Shown piece after piece: positions 42,107-50,000 of a stretch of DNA of 64,000 nt (the stretch's first letter is position 1; each line of letters starts with the position of its first letter). Source of the DNA: Lachnoanaerobaculum sanguinis (lineage in GTDB: Bacteria > Bacillota > Clostridia > Lachnospirales > Lachnospiraceae). Location: assembly GCF_033242365.1 (NCBI RefSeq), contig NZ_BTHK01000003.1, positions 124,001-188,000 of the forward strand, in the 5' to 3' direction. The translations under genes were made by a program, and so were the position numbers. Below the pieces are notes generated by a model. It worked only from the letters and a program-made list of their open reading frames with translations, made no database searches and was not told the DNA's origin.

Positions 42107-43824
42107 CCAAGCTCCTCTGTCAATTTCTTTAAGTACTCTTTAATCTCACTCTCTGTTGACATCTCAAGCACCTTATCCACCTTAGCTTTCAAGTCCTTGC
42201 TGTCACACCCGGAAATTATCTGTCTGGACTTCAGTATACTTGAAGCCGACATTGAAAATTCATCCATTCCCCATGCTAAAAGTGCAGGAATAAGCAAAGG
42301 ATCCGCCGCAGCCTCACCGCACATTCCGACCATTATTCCGGCCTTTTTACCTTCTGTTATAATTCTGTTGATACTTCTGAGTACTGCAGGTGAAAATGGT
42401 GAATACAGACCTGCAATCTTTACATTTCCTCTGTCTACGGACATTGTATATTGAATAAGATCATTGGTACCTATACTGAAGAAATCCACCTCTTTTGCGA
42501 ATATATCGGCAAGTAATGATGCAGCTGCGGTCTCAACCATGATACCGACTTCTATATTCTTATTGTATGCAATATTCTTTTCATCAAGTTCTTTCTTTAT
42601 ATCATTTATAAGCGCCTTAGCTTCTCTGATTTCATCCATGGATGTAACCAGCGGCAACATTATTTTGATATTTCCGAAAGCACTTGCACGAAGCAATGCT
42701 CTAAGCTGCGGTATATAAATATCATCTTTTCTGTCAAGGCAGAGTCTTATGGCACGATATCCGAGGAAAGGATTCTCATCCTGTACTATTCCCATATAAG
42801 GGATTTCCTTATCACCGCCTATGTCAAGAGTTCTGATAATAACAGGCCTTCCTTCCATGGCAACAGCTACTTCCTTGTAGCTTTCAAACTGCTCTTCTTC
42901 GGTAGGCATACAGTCTCTGTCCATAAATAAGAACTCGGTTCTAAAAAGTCCGATACCTTCGCCGCCGTTTTCAATTACCTTTTTTGCATCCTCAGGGCTT
43001 CCGATATTTCCGGCTATTTCCACCTTCTTACCGTCCTTAGAAATACTTGGCAATTCTCTGTATTTCTTTAACAGTTCCTTGTTTGCATCATACTTTTTCT
43101 TTTTATCCTCATACTCGGTTTTTTCGACATCTGTCGGCAGTATAATGACCTCTCCGCTCTCACCGTCAAGAAGTATATCCGTGTCGTCACTTATATCCTC
43201 AGGAAGATTTGAAATTCCCACTACTGCAGGTATTTCAAGTGCTCTTGCAAGAATAGCCGAATGTGAGGTCTTTCCTCCAAACTGTGTAACTATTCCGAGC
43301 ACATTCTCTGGATTAAGTCCTGCCGTCATAGAAGGTGTCAAATCCTTTGCAACCAGAATACTGCCATAAGGAAGTTTTGAAAGATCGGTATTTTCTATAC
43401 CGAGTATCTTCTTTATAAGTCTTGTTTTAATATCAAGCATATCGGTAGCTCTTTGCTGCATAAGTTCATTGTCCATTGAAGCAAATACGGCGGCATACTG
43501 ATTACATACCTCTTCTATCACATACTCCGCACAAACACTTTCACCTTTTATGCGATTAACTATCTCATCCACAAGCATAGGGTCGGACATAAGCATAATA
43601 TGTCCAAACAAAATCTCCGCTTCCTTCGCTGAAGCATTCTTTTCTAAAGCCTGCGACATCTCTTCAGTCTCAGCCTTAGTTATGTCCAGAACTCTCATGA
43701 AGCTATTAACTTCAGCTTCACTGTCTGAAACAGTTCTCTTTACAACTTCCACATTTTGTTCTCTGACTACTTTTGCAACTCCGATACCGATACCCTCGGC
43801 AGCTCCTACGCCATAAATTTTCAT
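42100..43824 (-). CDS. ptsI: PTS enzyme I (phosphoenolpyruvate-protein phosphotransferase)
   Basis: 574 residues, full length. It moves phosphate from PEP to HPr at the start of the sugar PTS. The active histidine is His188 in GGKTSHSAIL; the PEP-binding barrel carries EGIGLFRTEFLFMDRD, the Mg site, and the MVGMCGEAA cysteine motif near the C-terminus. It follows ptsH by 13 bases. Its place inside an operon with cdaA is unusual. Confidence 0.97.
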   Translation of the reverse strand: MKIYGVGAAEGIGIGVAKVVREQNVEVVKRTVSDSEAEVNSFMRVLDITKAETEEMSQALEKNASAKEAEILFGHIMLMSDPMLVDEIVNRIKGESVCAEYVIEEVCNQYAAVFASMDNELMQQRATDMLDIKTRLIKKILGIENTDLSKLPYGSILVAKDLTPSMTAGLNPENVLGIVTQFGGKTSHSAILARALEIPAVVGISNLPEDISDDTDILLDGESGEVIILPTDVEKTEYEDKKKKYDANKELLKKYRELPSISKDGKKVEIAGNIGSPEDAKKVIENGGEGIGLFRTEFLFMDRDCMPTEEEQFESYKEVAVAMEGRPVIIRTLDIGGDKEIPYMGIVQDENPFLGYRAIRLCLDRKDDIYIPQLRALLRASAFGNIKIMLPLVTSMDEIREAKALINDIKKELDEKNIAYNKNIEVGIMVETAAASLLADIFAKEVDFFSIGTNDLIQYTMSVDRGNVKIAGLYSPFSPAVLRSINRIITEGKKAGIMVGMCGEAAADPLLIPALLAWGMDEFSMSASSILKSRQIISGCDSKDLKAKVDKVLEMSTESEIKEYLKKLTEELGC

Positions 43825-43837
43825 TATAAACCTCTAC

Positions 43838-44107
43838 TTACTTTAACTCACCAAAACCTGAATTTATCAAATTCTTTAAAGCTTCCAAAGCCTCTTTCTC
43901 ATCCCTGCCGTCACATGTTATCTTAATGGTATCACCACATTTTACACATGCCGCAAGCACACTCAGAACACTCTTGGCATTTGCTGTAGCATCCTTAAAT
44001 ATAATATTTATTTTAGAATCATATTTCAATGCTTCCTTGCATAAATTACCTGCCGGCCTTAAATGCAATCCACTTGGGTTTATCACCTTAAGTTCTTCTG
44101 AAACCAT
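43838..44107 (-). CDS. ptsH: PTS phosphocarrier HPr
   Basis: 89 residues. The active His15 lies in GLHLRPAG and the regulatory Ser46 in NAKSVLSVL, both at standard positions, so it can be a target of enzyme I and of HPr kinase. Shorter motifs differ from Bacillus HPr (Val47 instead of Ile47). It stands between cdaR and ptsI. Confidence 0.95.
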   Translation of the reverse strand: MVSEELKVINPSGLHLRPAGNLCKEALKYDSKINIIFKDATANAKSVLSVLAACVKCGDTIKITCDGRDEKEALEALKNLINSGFGELK

Positions 44108-44122
44108 CCTAAAAAACCTCCC

Positions 44123-45424
44123 TTAGTTTTCAGCAGCAGAGCTGCTCTCTTCACTGCTGCTCTGCTCTACTGTAGTTGTCGTTTCATTTCTTTCATTTGC
44201 GGGACTTCCTATCATAACCTCAAAAGGAGTATATGAATCCACACTCAGACCTGTAGGCAATTCAAATGTAAGAGTTCCGTTATTGGCTCCTGCCGACATC
44301 TTACTTACATCAAGAGTAGCCTTAATATCTGAATTTGATACAGTTTCAAGATTTGCGCTAAGTCCTGAAACCACAACAGTTATCCTCTCAGGTATAATAT
44401 TTGTTGAAACTCCGGTTCTTGATCCCTTTATCTCCAAATCTCCTATTGTCAAAGTCACAGACTTCTTATCAAGGGCCTCCACTTTCAATGTCACCTTAAT
44501 ATTTGTATCACCCACTGCCGATACATTTTCCGGAAGAAAATTTTTCACATCGACATCTACAATCACATCACTTGTCGCTCCCTCAACACTGAGCGCCGTT
44601 GCAGGTATTGTGACAGCATCAAGTCCTTCAAGTACTTCAGGTTGTCCACGTACCTGTATAGATTTTGTACTGCTCTCTGCACCTGAAAATATATAACCCT
44701 CGGCCGCTTCTCCACCTACTTCAAAGTTTAATGCCAAAGTTCTTCCGTTTAACATTACGATACTGTAATTTACCGTATCAAAGCTCTTGGTAACTCTACT
44801 GTCGGATATTATAAAAGCATTTCCGTTGGCATCAAAATACTTCAGCTCGGCTTTTCCGCTTACATTCCCGTCCATTCCGTCGACATCAATCTCCACGCCG
44901 ACTTTACTTATTTGTCCGATAACTGATACCGGACCTGTGACCGCCACCGTATTCTTATCAAGCCTTACCTCACCCACAGAATAACCGTCCGACGGAGTAC
45001 CGGTAATCTTGGTAGTCATAGTAAATTCTTTTCTTTGCAAATCCTCAATACTTATTCTGACAATACTAGGCTTTGAAGTAACCGCACCTGAAATCAGATT
45101 TTTATTGTTCAACACTTCAACAGATATCGGTACAGCACCCGTTATGTCATACATATCTCCAAGATCTATTGAAGCCTTAAAATCTGACGCCGATATCTTG
45201 CTCTCATCTCTTGAACGTACTTCATAACTTACAGTTACCGTATTTGCTCCCATTAAAGAATAAGTCTTACCTGCATCGGTAATAACATTGGCATTTAAAA
45301 CCTCAAGGTTAACCGTCTGAGATCTTGTAACAACCGGATTTGAAATATTTATTACAACTATCCATACAAAAAATGCTATAGCCAAAGAGCTGATTTTCAA
45401 AACAAGATTATTTGTCTTTTTCAT
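44123..45424 (-). CDS. cdaR: CdaR (YbbR-domain regulator of CdaA)
   Basis: 433 residues: one N-terminal membrane anchor (about 8-28), then about four extracytoplasmic YbbR repeats, and a Thr/Ser/Glu-rich tail (TTTTVEQSSSEESSS). CdaR binds and tunes the c-di-AMP cyclase CdaA. Its gene overlaps cdaA by 17 bases, the normal arrangement. The glmM gene that usually follows is not here; ptsH is instead. Confidence 0.92.
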   Translation of the reverse strand: MKKTNNLVLKISSLAIAFFVWIVVINISNPVVTRSQTVNLEVLNANVITDAGKTYSLMGANTVTVSYEVRSRDESKISASDFKASIDLGDMYDITGAVPISVEVLNNKNLISGAVTSKPSIVRISIEDLQRKEFTMTTKITGTPSDGYSVGEVRLDKNTVAVTGPVSVIGQISKVGVEIDVDGMDGNVSGKAELKYFDANGNAFIISDSRVTKSFDTVNYSIVMLNGRTLALNFEVGGEAAEGYIFSGAESSTKSIQVRGQPEVLEGLDAVTIPATALSVEGATSDVIVDVDVKNFLPENVSAVGDTNIKVTLKVEALDKKSVTLTIGDLEIKGSRTGVSTNIIPERITVVVSGLSANLETVSNSDIKATLDVSKMSAGANNGTLTFELPTGLSVDSYTPFEVMIGSPANERNETTTTVEQSSSEESSSAAEN

Positions 45425-46280
45425 TACCTCTTCCTTTCAACAACTTTGACCATAAAGAGCTCTTCTTCTCCTCCGCTGTATTCTCAAGTAAAACGGAGAG
45501 CTCCTTTCTCAGTTCCTCACTGTCATTTACCTTTATCAAATTTCCGCCAAGTGCCACAGAAACCCTTCCGGTCTCCTCAGATACTACTATGGTAATGGAA
45601 TCCGAAACCTCACTTATACCGATAGCGGCTCTATGCCTGGTTCCAAGATCCTTACTGATTCTCATATTCTCAGAAAGAGGCAGATAACAGGTTGCCGACA
45701 CAATTGTATTTCCTCTTATAAGCACCGCACCGTCATGAAGAGGGGTGTTATGTTCAAAGATATTTATAAGCAATTGACTTGATACAATACCGTTTATCAA
45801 AATTCCGGTCTTTTCTATATTTACAAGACTGTCTTTTCTCTCTATAACAATCAAAGCTCCCGTTTTCGGTTTTGACATTGTAAAAGCCGCATTAACAAGC
45901 TCTTCTATCGTACTCTCGCCTACATCGTCTGTAATTGCTTTATTGTCAAAAGCAAAAATCTTCATTAAATTTTTATTTCCAAGCTGCTCAAGAGCCTTTC
46001 TGAGCTCAGGCGCAAAAATTATAATAAGCGCAGTTACCGCAATGGTTGCAATCCTTCCCAGAATCCACAATATAACATCAAAGTGCAATATATATGCAAT
46101 AATTGTAAATCCCAATATAATAAGCAAACCCTTTAACAAGGTCCATGCCCTGGTCTTTGTAATCCATGTCATTATTTCATATACAATATATGCAATAATC
46201 AGAATTTCAATTATATTGAGTACATCTATATGTGGAAAATATGAAAGCCCATCACGCATCAGCCTCGTGATTATGTTCAT
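45408..46280 (-). CDS. cdaA: Diadenylate cyclase CdaA
   Basis: 290 residues. Three membrane segments (about 20-40, 47-66, 70-90) precede the DAC domain, which makes c-di-AMP from two ATP at the inner membrane face. The catalytic DGA motif is HDGAVLI (183-185) and RHR lies in GTRHRAAIG (215-217). It overlaps cdaR and the preceding membrane gene (ATGA). c-di-AMP controls potassium and osmolyte uptake and wall homeostasis in Firmicutes. Confidence 0.96.
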   Translation of the reverse strand: MNIITRLMRDGLSYFPHIDVLNIIEILIIAYIVYEIMTWITKTRAWTLLKGLLIILGFTIIAYILHFDVILWILGRIATIAVTALIIIFAPELRKALEQLGNKNLMKIFAFDNKAITDDVGESTIEELVNAAFTMSKPKTGALIVIERKDSLVNIEKTGILINGIVSSQLLINIFEHNTPLHDGAVLIRGNTIVSATCYLPLSENMRISKDLGTRHRAAIGISEVSDSITIVVSEETGRVSVALGGNLIKVNDSEELRKELSVLLENTAEEKKSSLWSKLLKGRGNEKDK

Positions 46281-47242
46281 TCACTACCCCCATTATTTTT
46301 GTTATTCTTTTTCTTTCCCTTTGTACTGAACGATTGTACCTTCTTGTCTGCAGCTGTAATCGTAATCTTAGGAACAGCTTTTACAAAATAATAATAATCA
46401 TCATCCTCAAACTGGGCATATTCGGACCTGCTGTAATCTACCGAGAAAACAAAGAAATTATACACATATGCAATAATCACAGATATCGCAAGTCCTATTA
46501 TAAAGTCCAAAAGAGGAGTGGATATATCAAAAATAAAATCTCCGGCAAATATACCAATCAAAATTGTAATAGCACCGGCAGCAATGGCTATCTGCCATGC
46601 ATAATCCATATTCTGCTTATGCACCATATACACTATAAAGGTGGTAAGCGCAAATACTATTATAAATAAAAGCATAGTTTTATTTGAAAATATACCGTTT
46701 ATTGCCTGTGAATATCTTTGTGTAATATCTACAGACTGTGTATTTGTCAAAACACCTATGTTCTGCCTCGCAAACATACATGTAAAGTATATAAGTATTC
46801 CGGCTGTAATAGGAACAATGCTTACCGCGCTTCCCATAAGTCCTACCACAAGAGGTATAACATACGGTATCTTCACGGCAAAGAGTATCGGTACAAGAAT
46901 CAAAAGAACACTGTCTCTCTTACCGAATCCATAGTACAAAAATAATGTAAGTATCAGTATTATACCTACCAGTAATGCCAGCTCAAAGGATGCCGTAAAC
47001 AGATTTATCATTAAAAAACCCGCCACTATTAATACGCCCGCCATATAAGGCAGAAAAGCACCTATTACAGATAATACAATAGGAACCTGTATCACAGAGA
47101 CTTTATTCTGATAACCCAGATTTATACTTATAAGCATCATAGCTGTAAATAATATTATATATTTAATTCCCTTATCTATTATGGAATGATATTTTGCATA
47201 GAAACCTTTCAGGCTGTTTCTAAATACATATAGCTGTAGCAT
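46277..47242 (-). CDS. Multispanning membrane protein upstream of cdaA, unknown
   Basis: 321 residues with about nine membrane segments between 30 and 265 and a charged C-terminal cytoplasmic part (YAQFEDDDYYYFVKAVPK, then KGKKKNNKNNGG). No family was recognised. The start MLQLYVFRN is chosen because GGAGG stands five bases before it; a longer frame would run into the previous gene. It overlaps cdaA by four bases, so a link to c-di-AMP signalling is likely but unproven. Confidence 0.75.
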   Translation of the reverse strand: MLQLYVFRNSLKGFYAKYHSIIDKGIKYIILFTAMMLISINLGYQNKVSVIQVPIVLSVIGAFLPYMAGVLIVAGFLMINLFTASFELALLVGIILILTLFLYYGFGKRDSVLLILVPILFAVKIPYVIPLVVGLMGSAVSIVPITAGILIYFTCMFARQNIGVLTNTQSVDITQRYSQAINGIFSNKTMLLFIIVFALTTFIVYMVHKQNMDYAWQIAIAAGAITILIGIFAGDFIFDISTPLLDFIIGLAISVIIAYVYNFFVFSVDYSRSEYAQFEDDDYYYFVKAVPKITITAADKKVQSFSTKGKKKNNKNNGGSE

Positions 47243-47243
47243 T

Positions 47244-47651
47244 CTAACCTCCGATATTTGGTGTCTTATCTTTGTTTTCGAATTTTTTTTCAAAATAGTT
47301 CAATCTGTCATTGTAGACTTTAAGGCTCCTTTGCGCCTCATCGTACTTTTTTGAAAAAAATCTATATGTAATAAGCTCAAATGCAATCAATCCCAATATA
47401 TATATAACAATGTAAACTACCGAAAACACTCCGACTGTAGTTACACTGGACATCAACTCTTCCAAATTGTAAAGAACGGCCAAAACAATTATAAGAAGAA
47501 AGCAAAAGGTATAAACAAAAAAGGACTTAAGCATTTGTTTACCCACATAATCCTCTTTGAAATAATTATCTATCTCAAACATCTGCTCGCCCTTCCTCTT
47601 TTTTAATAATGCTAATTCCGTCATCTGCTTTATTTTCTCTTCGTTTAGCAT
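47244..47651 (-). CDS. Two-helix membrane protein, first gene of the cdaA operon, unknown
   Basis: 135 residues from MLNEEKIKQM; the start has GGGAG five bases before it. A charged N-terminal helix (about 1-40) is followed by two membrane segments (about 45-62 and 70-95) and a C-terminal coiled-coil-like stretch (SKKYDEAQRSLKVYNDRLNYFEKKF). No family was recognised. Its stop lies one base from the start of the next membrane gene. Confidence 0.7.
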   Translation of the reverse strand: MLNEEKIKQMTELALLKKRKGEQMFEIDNYFKEDYVGKQMLKSFFVYTFCFLLIIVLAVLYNLEELMSSVTTVGVFSVVYIVIYILGLIAFELITYRFFSKKYDEAQRSLKVYNDRLNYFEKKFENKDKTPNIGG

Positions 47652-47690
47652 ACTTTCTCCCAACACAAAACTTTCTGCGACATTTTCATT

Positions 47691-47719
47691 ATTATATCAT
47701 ATCTAAGGTTGCATAGCAA
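47691..47719 (-). promoter_or_regulatory. Promoter of the cdaA-pts operon
   Basis: TTGCTA and TATAAT with a 17-base spacer on the minus strand, 40 bases before the first gene. No terminator was seen between here and 39476, so eight genes could be one transcript. Confidence 0.8.
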
Positions 47720-47744
47720 ATATGGGAGTGGTGTTGATAATAAA

Positions 47745-47777
47745 CTTAAAAAGGCGCACACCTATAAGTGTAGCGCC
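47745..47777 (-). terminator. Terminator closing the glycan locus
   Basis: Stem GGCGC(T)ACAC with GTGTGCGCC around TTATAG, followed by TTTTTAAG on the minus strand, 10 bases after the gmhA stop. Confidence 0.85.
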
Positions 47778-47787
47778 ATATATCATT

Positions 47788-48429
47788 CTAAAAAAATCTC
47801 TCTTCAAGCATCAGGCATAAAGCATGATATACAGGTAGGTGAAGTTCCTGAATCTTGAATGTTTCCTTCTCCGGAACTATTATAATCTCATCACAAAATT
47901 CCTTCATCTTTCCGCCGTCTCTGCCTGAAAGTCCTATAGTTTTCATACCCTTGGCTTTAGCTGTGACCAAAGCATAAAGTATATTTTCGGAATTTCCTGA
48001 AGTGGATATACCAAGAAATACATCTCCCTCTCTTCCAAATCCGTTGACCTGCTGAGCAAATGAAAGTAAAGGATTACAGTCATTTAAGTATGCAGTTGAA
48101 AGCCCTACATGACCTGTAACTGCAATCGACGGCAATGCTCCCTGCAGATTATCGGCTAAAACAGTACCGAGCTTTTCATCAATAGATTTTAATTTATCAC
48201 AGACTTCTTTTTCCAATTTTCTCGGCTTTACAAAGCCTTTCATAAGTTCCCCGACTATATGCTCCGAGTCGGCGGCACTTCCACCGTTACCGGCAACCAA
48301 AAGTTTCCTTCCGCTTGAGTATGCTTCTTCTAAAATCTTGTATGTATTCCAAATGTTATCATAAGCAGTATCAAGTTCGGGATATCTGCTAATCAAGTTA
48401 TCCAATATTTTTATAATATTTTCTTCCAT
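47788..48429 (-). CDS. gmhA: Sedoheptulose 7-phosphate isomerase GmhA
   Basis: 213 residues, SIS-domain isomerase making D-glycero-D-manno-heptose 7-phosphate. Family features: VAGNGGSAADSEHIVGELMKGF (about 44-66), and a second SIS segment VFLGISTSGNSENILYALVTAKAKG with active-site residues; LHLPVYHALCLMLEERFF closes the protein. It lies 10 bases after the heptose kinase-like gene, which supports heptose over another SIS substrate. Phosphatase and nucleotidyltransferase partners are not in the window. Confidence 0.9.
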   Translation of the reverse strand: MEENIIKILDNLISRYPELDTAYDNIWNTYKILEEAYSSGRKLLVAGNGGSAADSEHIVGELMKGFVKPRKLEKEVCDKLKSIDEKLGTVLADNLQGALPSIAVTGHVGLSTAYLNDCNPLLSFAQQVNGFGREGDVFLGISTSGNSENILYALVTAKAKGMKTIGLSGRDGGKMKEFCDEIIIVPEKETFKIQELHLPVYHALCLMLEERFF

Positions 48430-48439
48430 AAAACCTCAA

Positions 48440-49510
48440 TTATATATCAAATCTAAAATCACCTTCCGGCAGTCTTATATCAATATCTTTATAATCCCAT
48501 CTGTCATTATCGACTGTCCATGTTTGCACACCTCGCAGTTCAAAATTCCAATCCAGAATTTGACCTCCTACATCCTCCAATCCGGCTGCTACTTTATGTC
48601 TTGCATTAAACGGACAATATATCAACAAAAACCCTCCGCCTCCTGCTCCAAGCAGCTTACCTCCGACAGCTCCTTCAGCTTTTGCTCTTTCATACAAAGC
48701 ATCTATAGCAGGATTTGAAATTTTATTGCTCATTCTCTTCTTGCTGTTCCAACTATAATCAAGCAGCTTTCCGAATGCATTCAAATTTCCTTTCAATAAC
48801 TCATCTTTCATAGCATAGGCCAAGGCTTTTACCTCACACATTGCCTTAAATGAATCCTGTTTTTCGTAGTTTTTGACCTGATCATCAATAATATTTGCAG
48901 AAACATGCACTCCGCCTGTATAACACATGATAAGATTATACTCCAATTCATGTATAATCTCTTTATGTATTCTTAGAGGGTTTACCACAACATTATTTCT
49001 TCCATGAAACTCCATAAAATTAAATCCGCCGAAAGTTGTTGCATATTGATCTTGATATCCTCCTGAAATGCCAAGATCAATTCTCTCAACTCCGAAAGCC
49101 AAGTCGGCCATTTGATATGCATCCAGCTCTATTTTTTTCCATTTTGCCATAGCACTCAGTAACGCCACCATCACTGTAGAACTTGTGCCAAGACCTGAAC
49201 CCGGAGGCGCATCACAGTGTAGATAAACTTCACAGCCTTCTTTAATGTTCATTGCCTTAAGTGCCGCTTTAACCAGATCCAGCTTTCCGTCATAGACAAA
49301 ATTTTCTTGTGTATTATATTTTACGGTCATATCAAAGTCCAGAGAATGAACTGTTATCTCCTCGTCATCTCTAGGTAATATGGAACAGTATGCATATTTA
49401 TTTATAGTGCTTCCTATAATAACCCCACCTTGATTTTCACAAAATGGAGCCACATCGGTACCGCCTCCACCAAAACTTACACGTAATGGTGCTTTTGAAC
49501 GAATAATCAT
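48440..49510 (-). CDS. hddA: GHMP kinase, D-glycero-D-manno-heptose 7-phosphate kinase-like (HddA type)
   Basis: 356 residues. The opening IIRSKAPLRVSFGGGGTDVAPF and the ATP loop PPGSGLGTSSTVMVALLSAM (about 105-125) mark the HddA branch of GHMP kinases; GGKLLGAGGGGFLLIYC near the C-terminus is the third motif. HddA phosphorylates the anomeric carbon of the GmhA product toward GDP-heptose. The gene has its own promoter and is followed by gmhA. A 6-deoxyheptose product is also possible. Confidence 0.88.
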   Translation of the reverse strand: MIIRSKAPLRVSFGGGGTDVAPFCENQGGVIIGSTINKYAYCSILPRDDEEITVHSLDFDMTVKYNTQENFVYDGKLDLVKAALKAMNIKEGCEVYLHCDAPPGSGLGTSSTVMVALLSAMAKWKKIELDAYQMADLAFGVERIDLGISGGYQDQYATTFGGFNFMEFHGRNNVVVNPLRIHKEIIHELEYNLIMCYTGGVHVSANIIDDQVKNYEKQDSFKAMCEVKALAYAMKDELLKGNLNAFGKLLDYSWNSKKRMSNKISNPAIDALYERAKAEGAVGGKLLGAGGGGFLLIYCPFNARHKVAAGLEDVGGQILDWNFELRGVQTWTVDNDRWDYKDIDIRLPEGDFRFDI

Positions 49511-49539
49511 TTATTATCTCCTACATTTGTATATCCACC

Positions 49540-49568
49540 ATACTAACATAAAGTAATCTCCAGTGCAA
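49540..49568 (-). promoter_or_regulatory. Internal promoter of hddA-gmhA
   Basis: TTGCAC and TAGTAT with a 17-base spacer on the minus strand, six bases downstream of the terminator of the preceding gene. Confidence 0.6.
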
Positions 49569-49573
49569 ACATC

Positions 49574-49601
49574 AAAAAAGCAGGATGCTAATACACCCTG
49601 C
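49574..49601 (-). terminator. Terminator after the small secreted protein gene
   Basis: Stem GCAGGGTG/CATCCTGC (one G-U) around TATTAG, followed by TTTTTT on the minus strand, seven bases after the stop. Confidence 0.82.
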
Positions 49602-49607
49602 AAAAAA

Positions 49608-49985
49608 TTATTTCTTTCTCATAAAACTTACTATATGCAGCAAAAGTGACACAGCTAACAGAGAATAAACAAAACCGTTTATAGGTGTAAATGCGCCCTT
49701 AAAAGAATTGCTGTACTCCTTATTATTTATAAAGAGTTTTCCGTTAATGTATACTCCGCCGTATCTGTCTACTGTAAGTACTGCATTTTTATTCTCATCC
49801 TGAATAATAATTCCTCGACCGTTCTCTCCCGGATTTACAACAATCCACTCGCTGCCGTCTTCAATTGTCTGACTTGTTATATTACCGATATTGCCGAAGT
49901 CAACATTTTCCGCAGCAAATGCGGTTGTCGAACTGATGCACAATATTACCAACAATGTAATGATTATATTTTTTATATTTCTCAT
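49608..49985 (-). CDS. Small exported protein with C-terminal membrane anchor, unknown
   Basis: 125 residues. A signal peptide (about 1-24, cleavage near TAFAAEN), then an 80-residue extracellular part rich in beta strands (IVVNPGENGRGIIIQDENK, AVLTVDRYGGVYINGKLF), and a membrane segment at about 103-120 followed by MRKK. No family was recognised. It is 15 bases after the HAD-type gene and ends at a terminator, so it belongs to the glycan locus. Confidence 0.75.
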   Translation of the reverse strand: MRNIKNIIITLLVILCISSTTAFAAENVDFGNIGNITSQTIEDGSEWIVVNPGENGRGIIIQDENKNAVLTVDRYGGVYINGKLFINNKEYSNSFKGAFTPINGFVYSLLAVSLLLHIVSFMRKK

Positions 49986-50000
49986 CTTTGAGCCTTCTCT

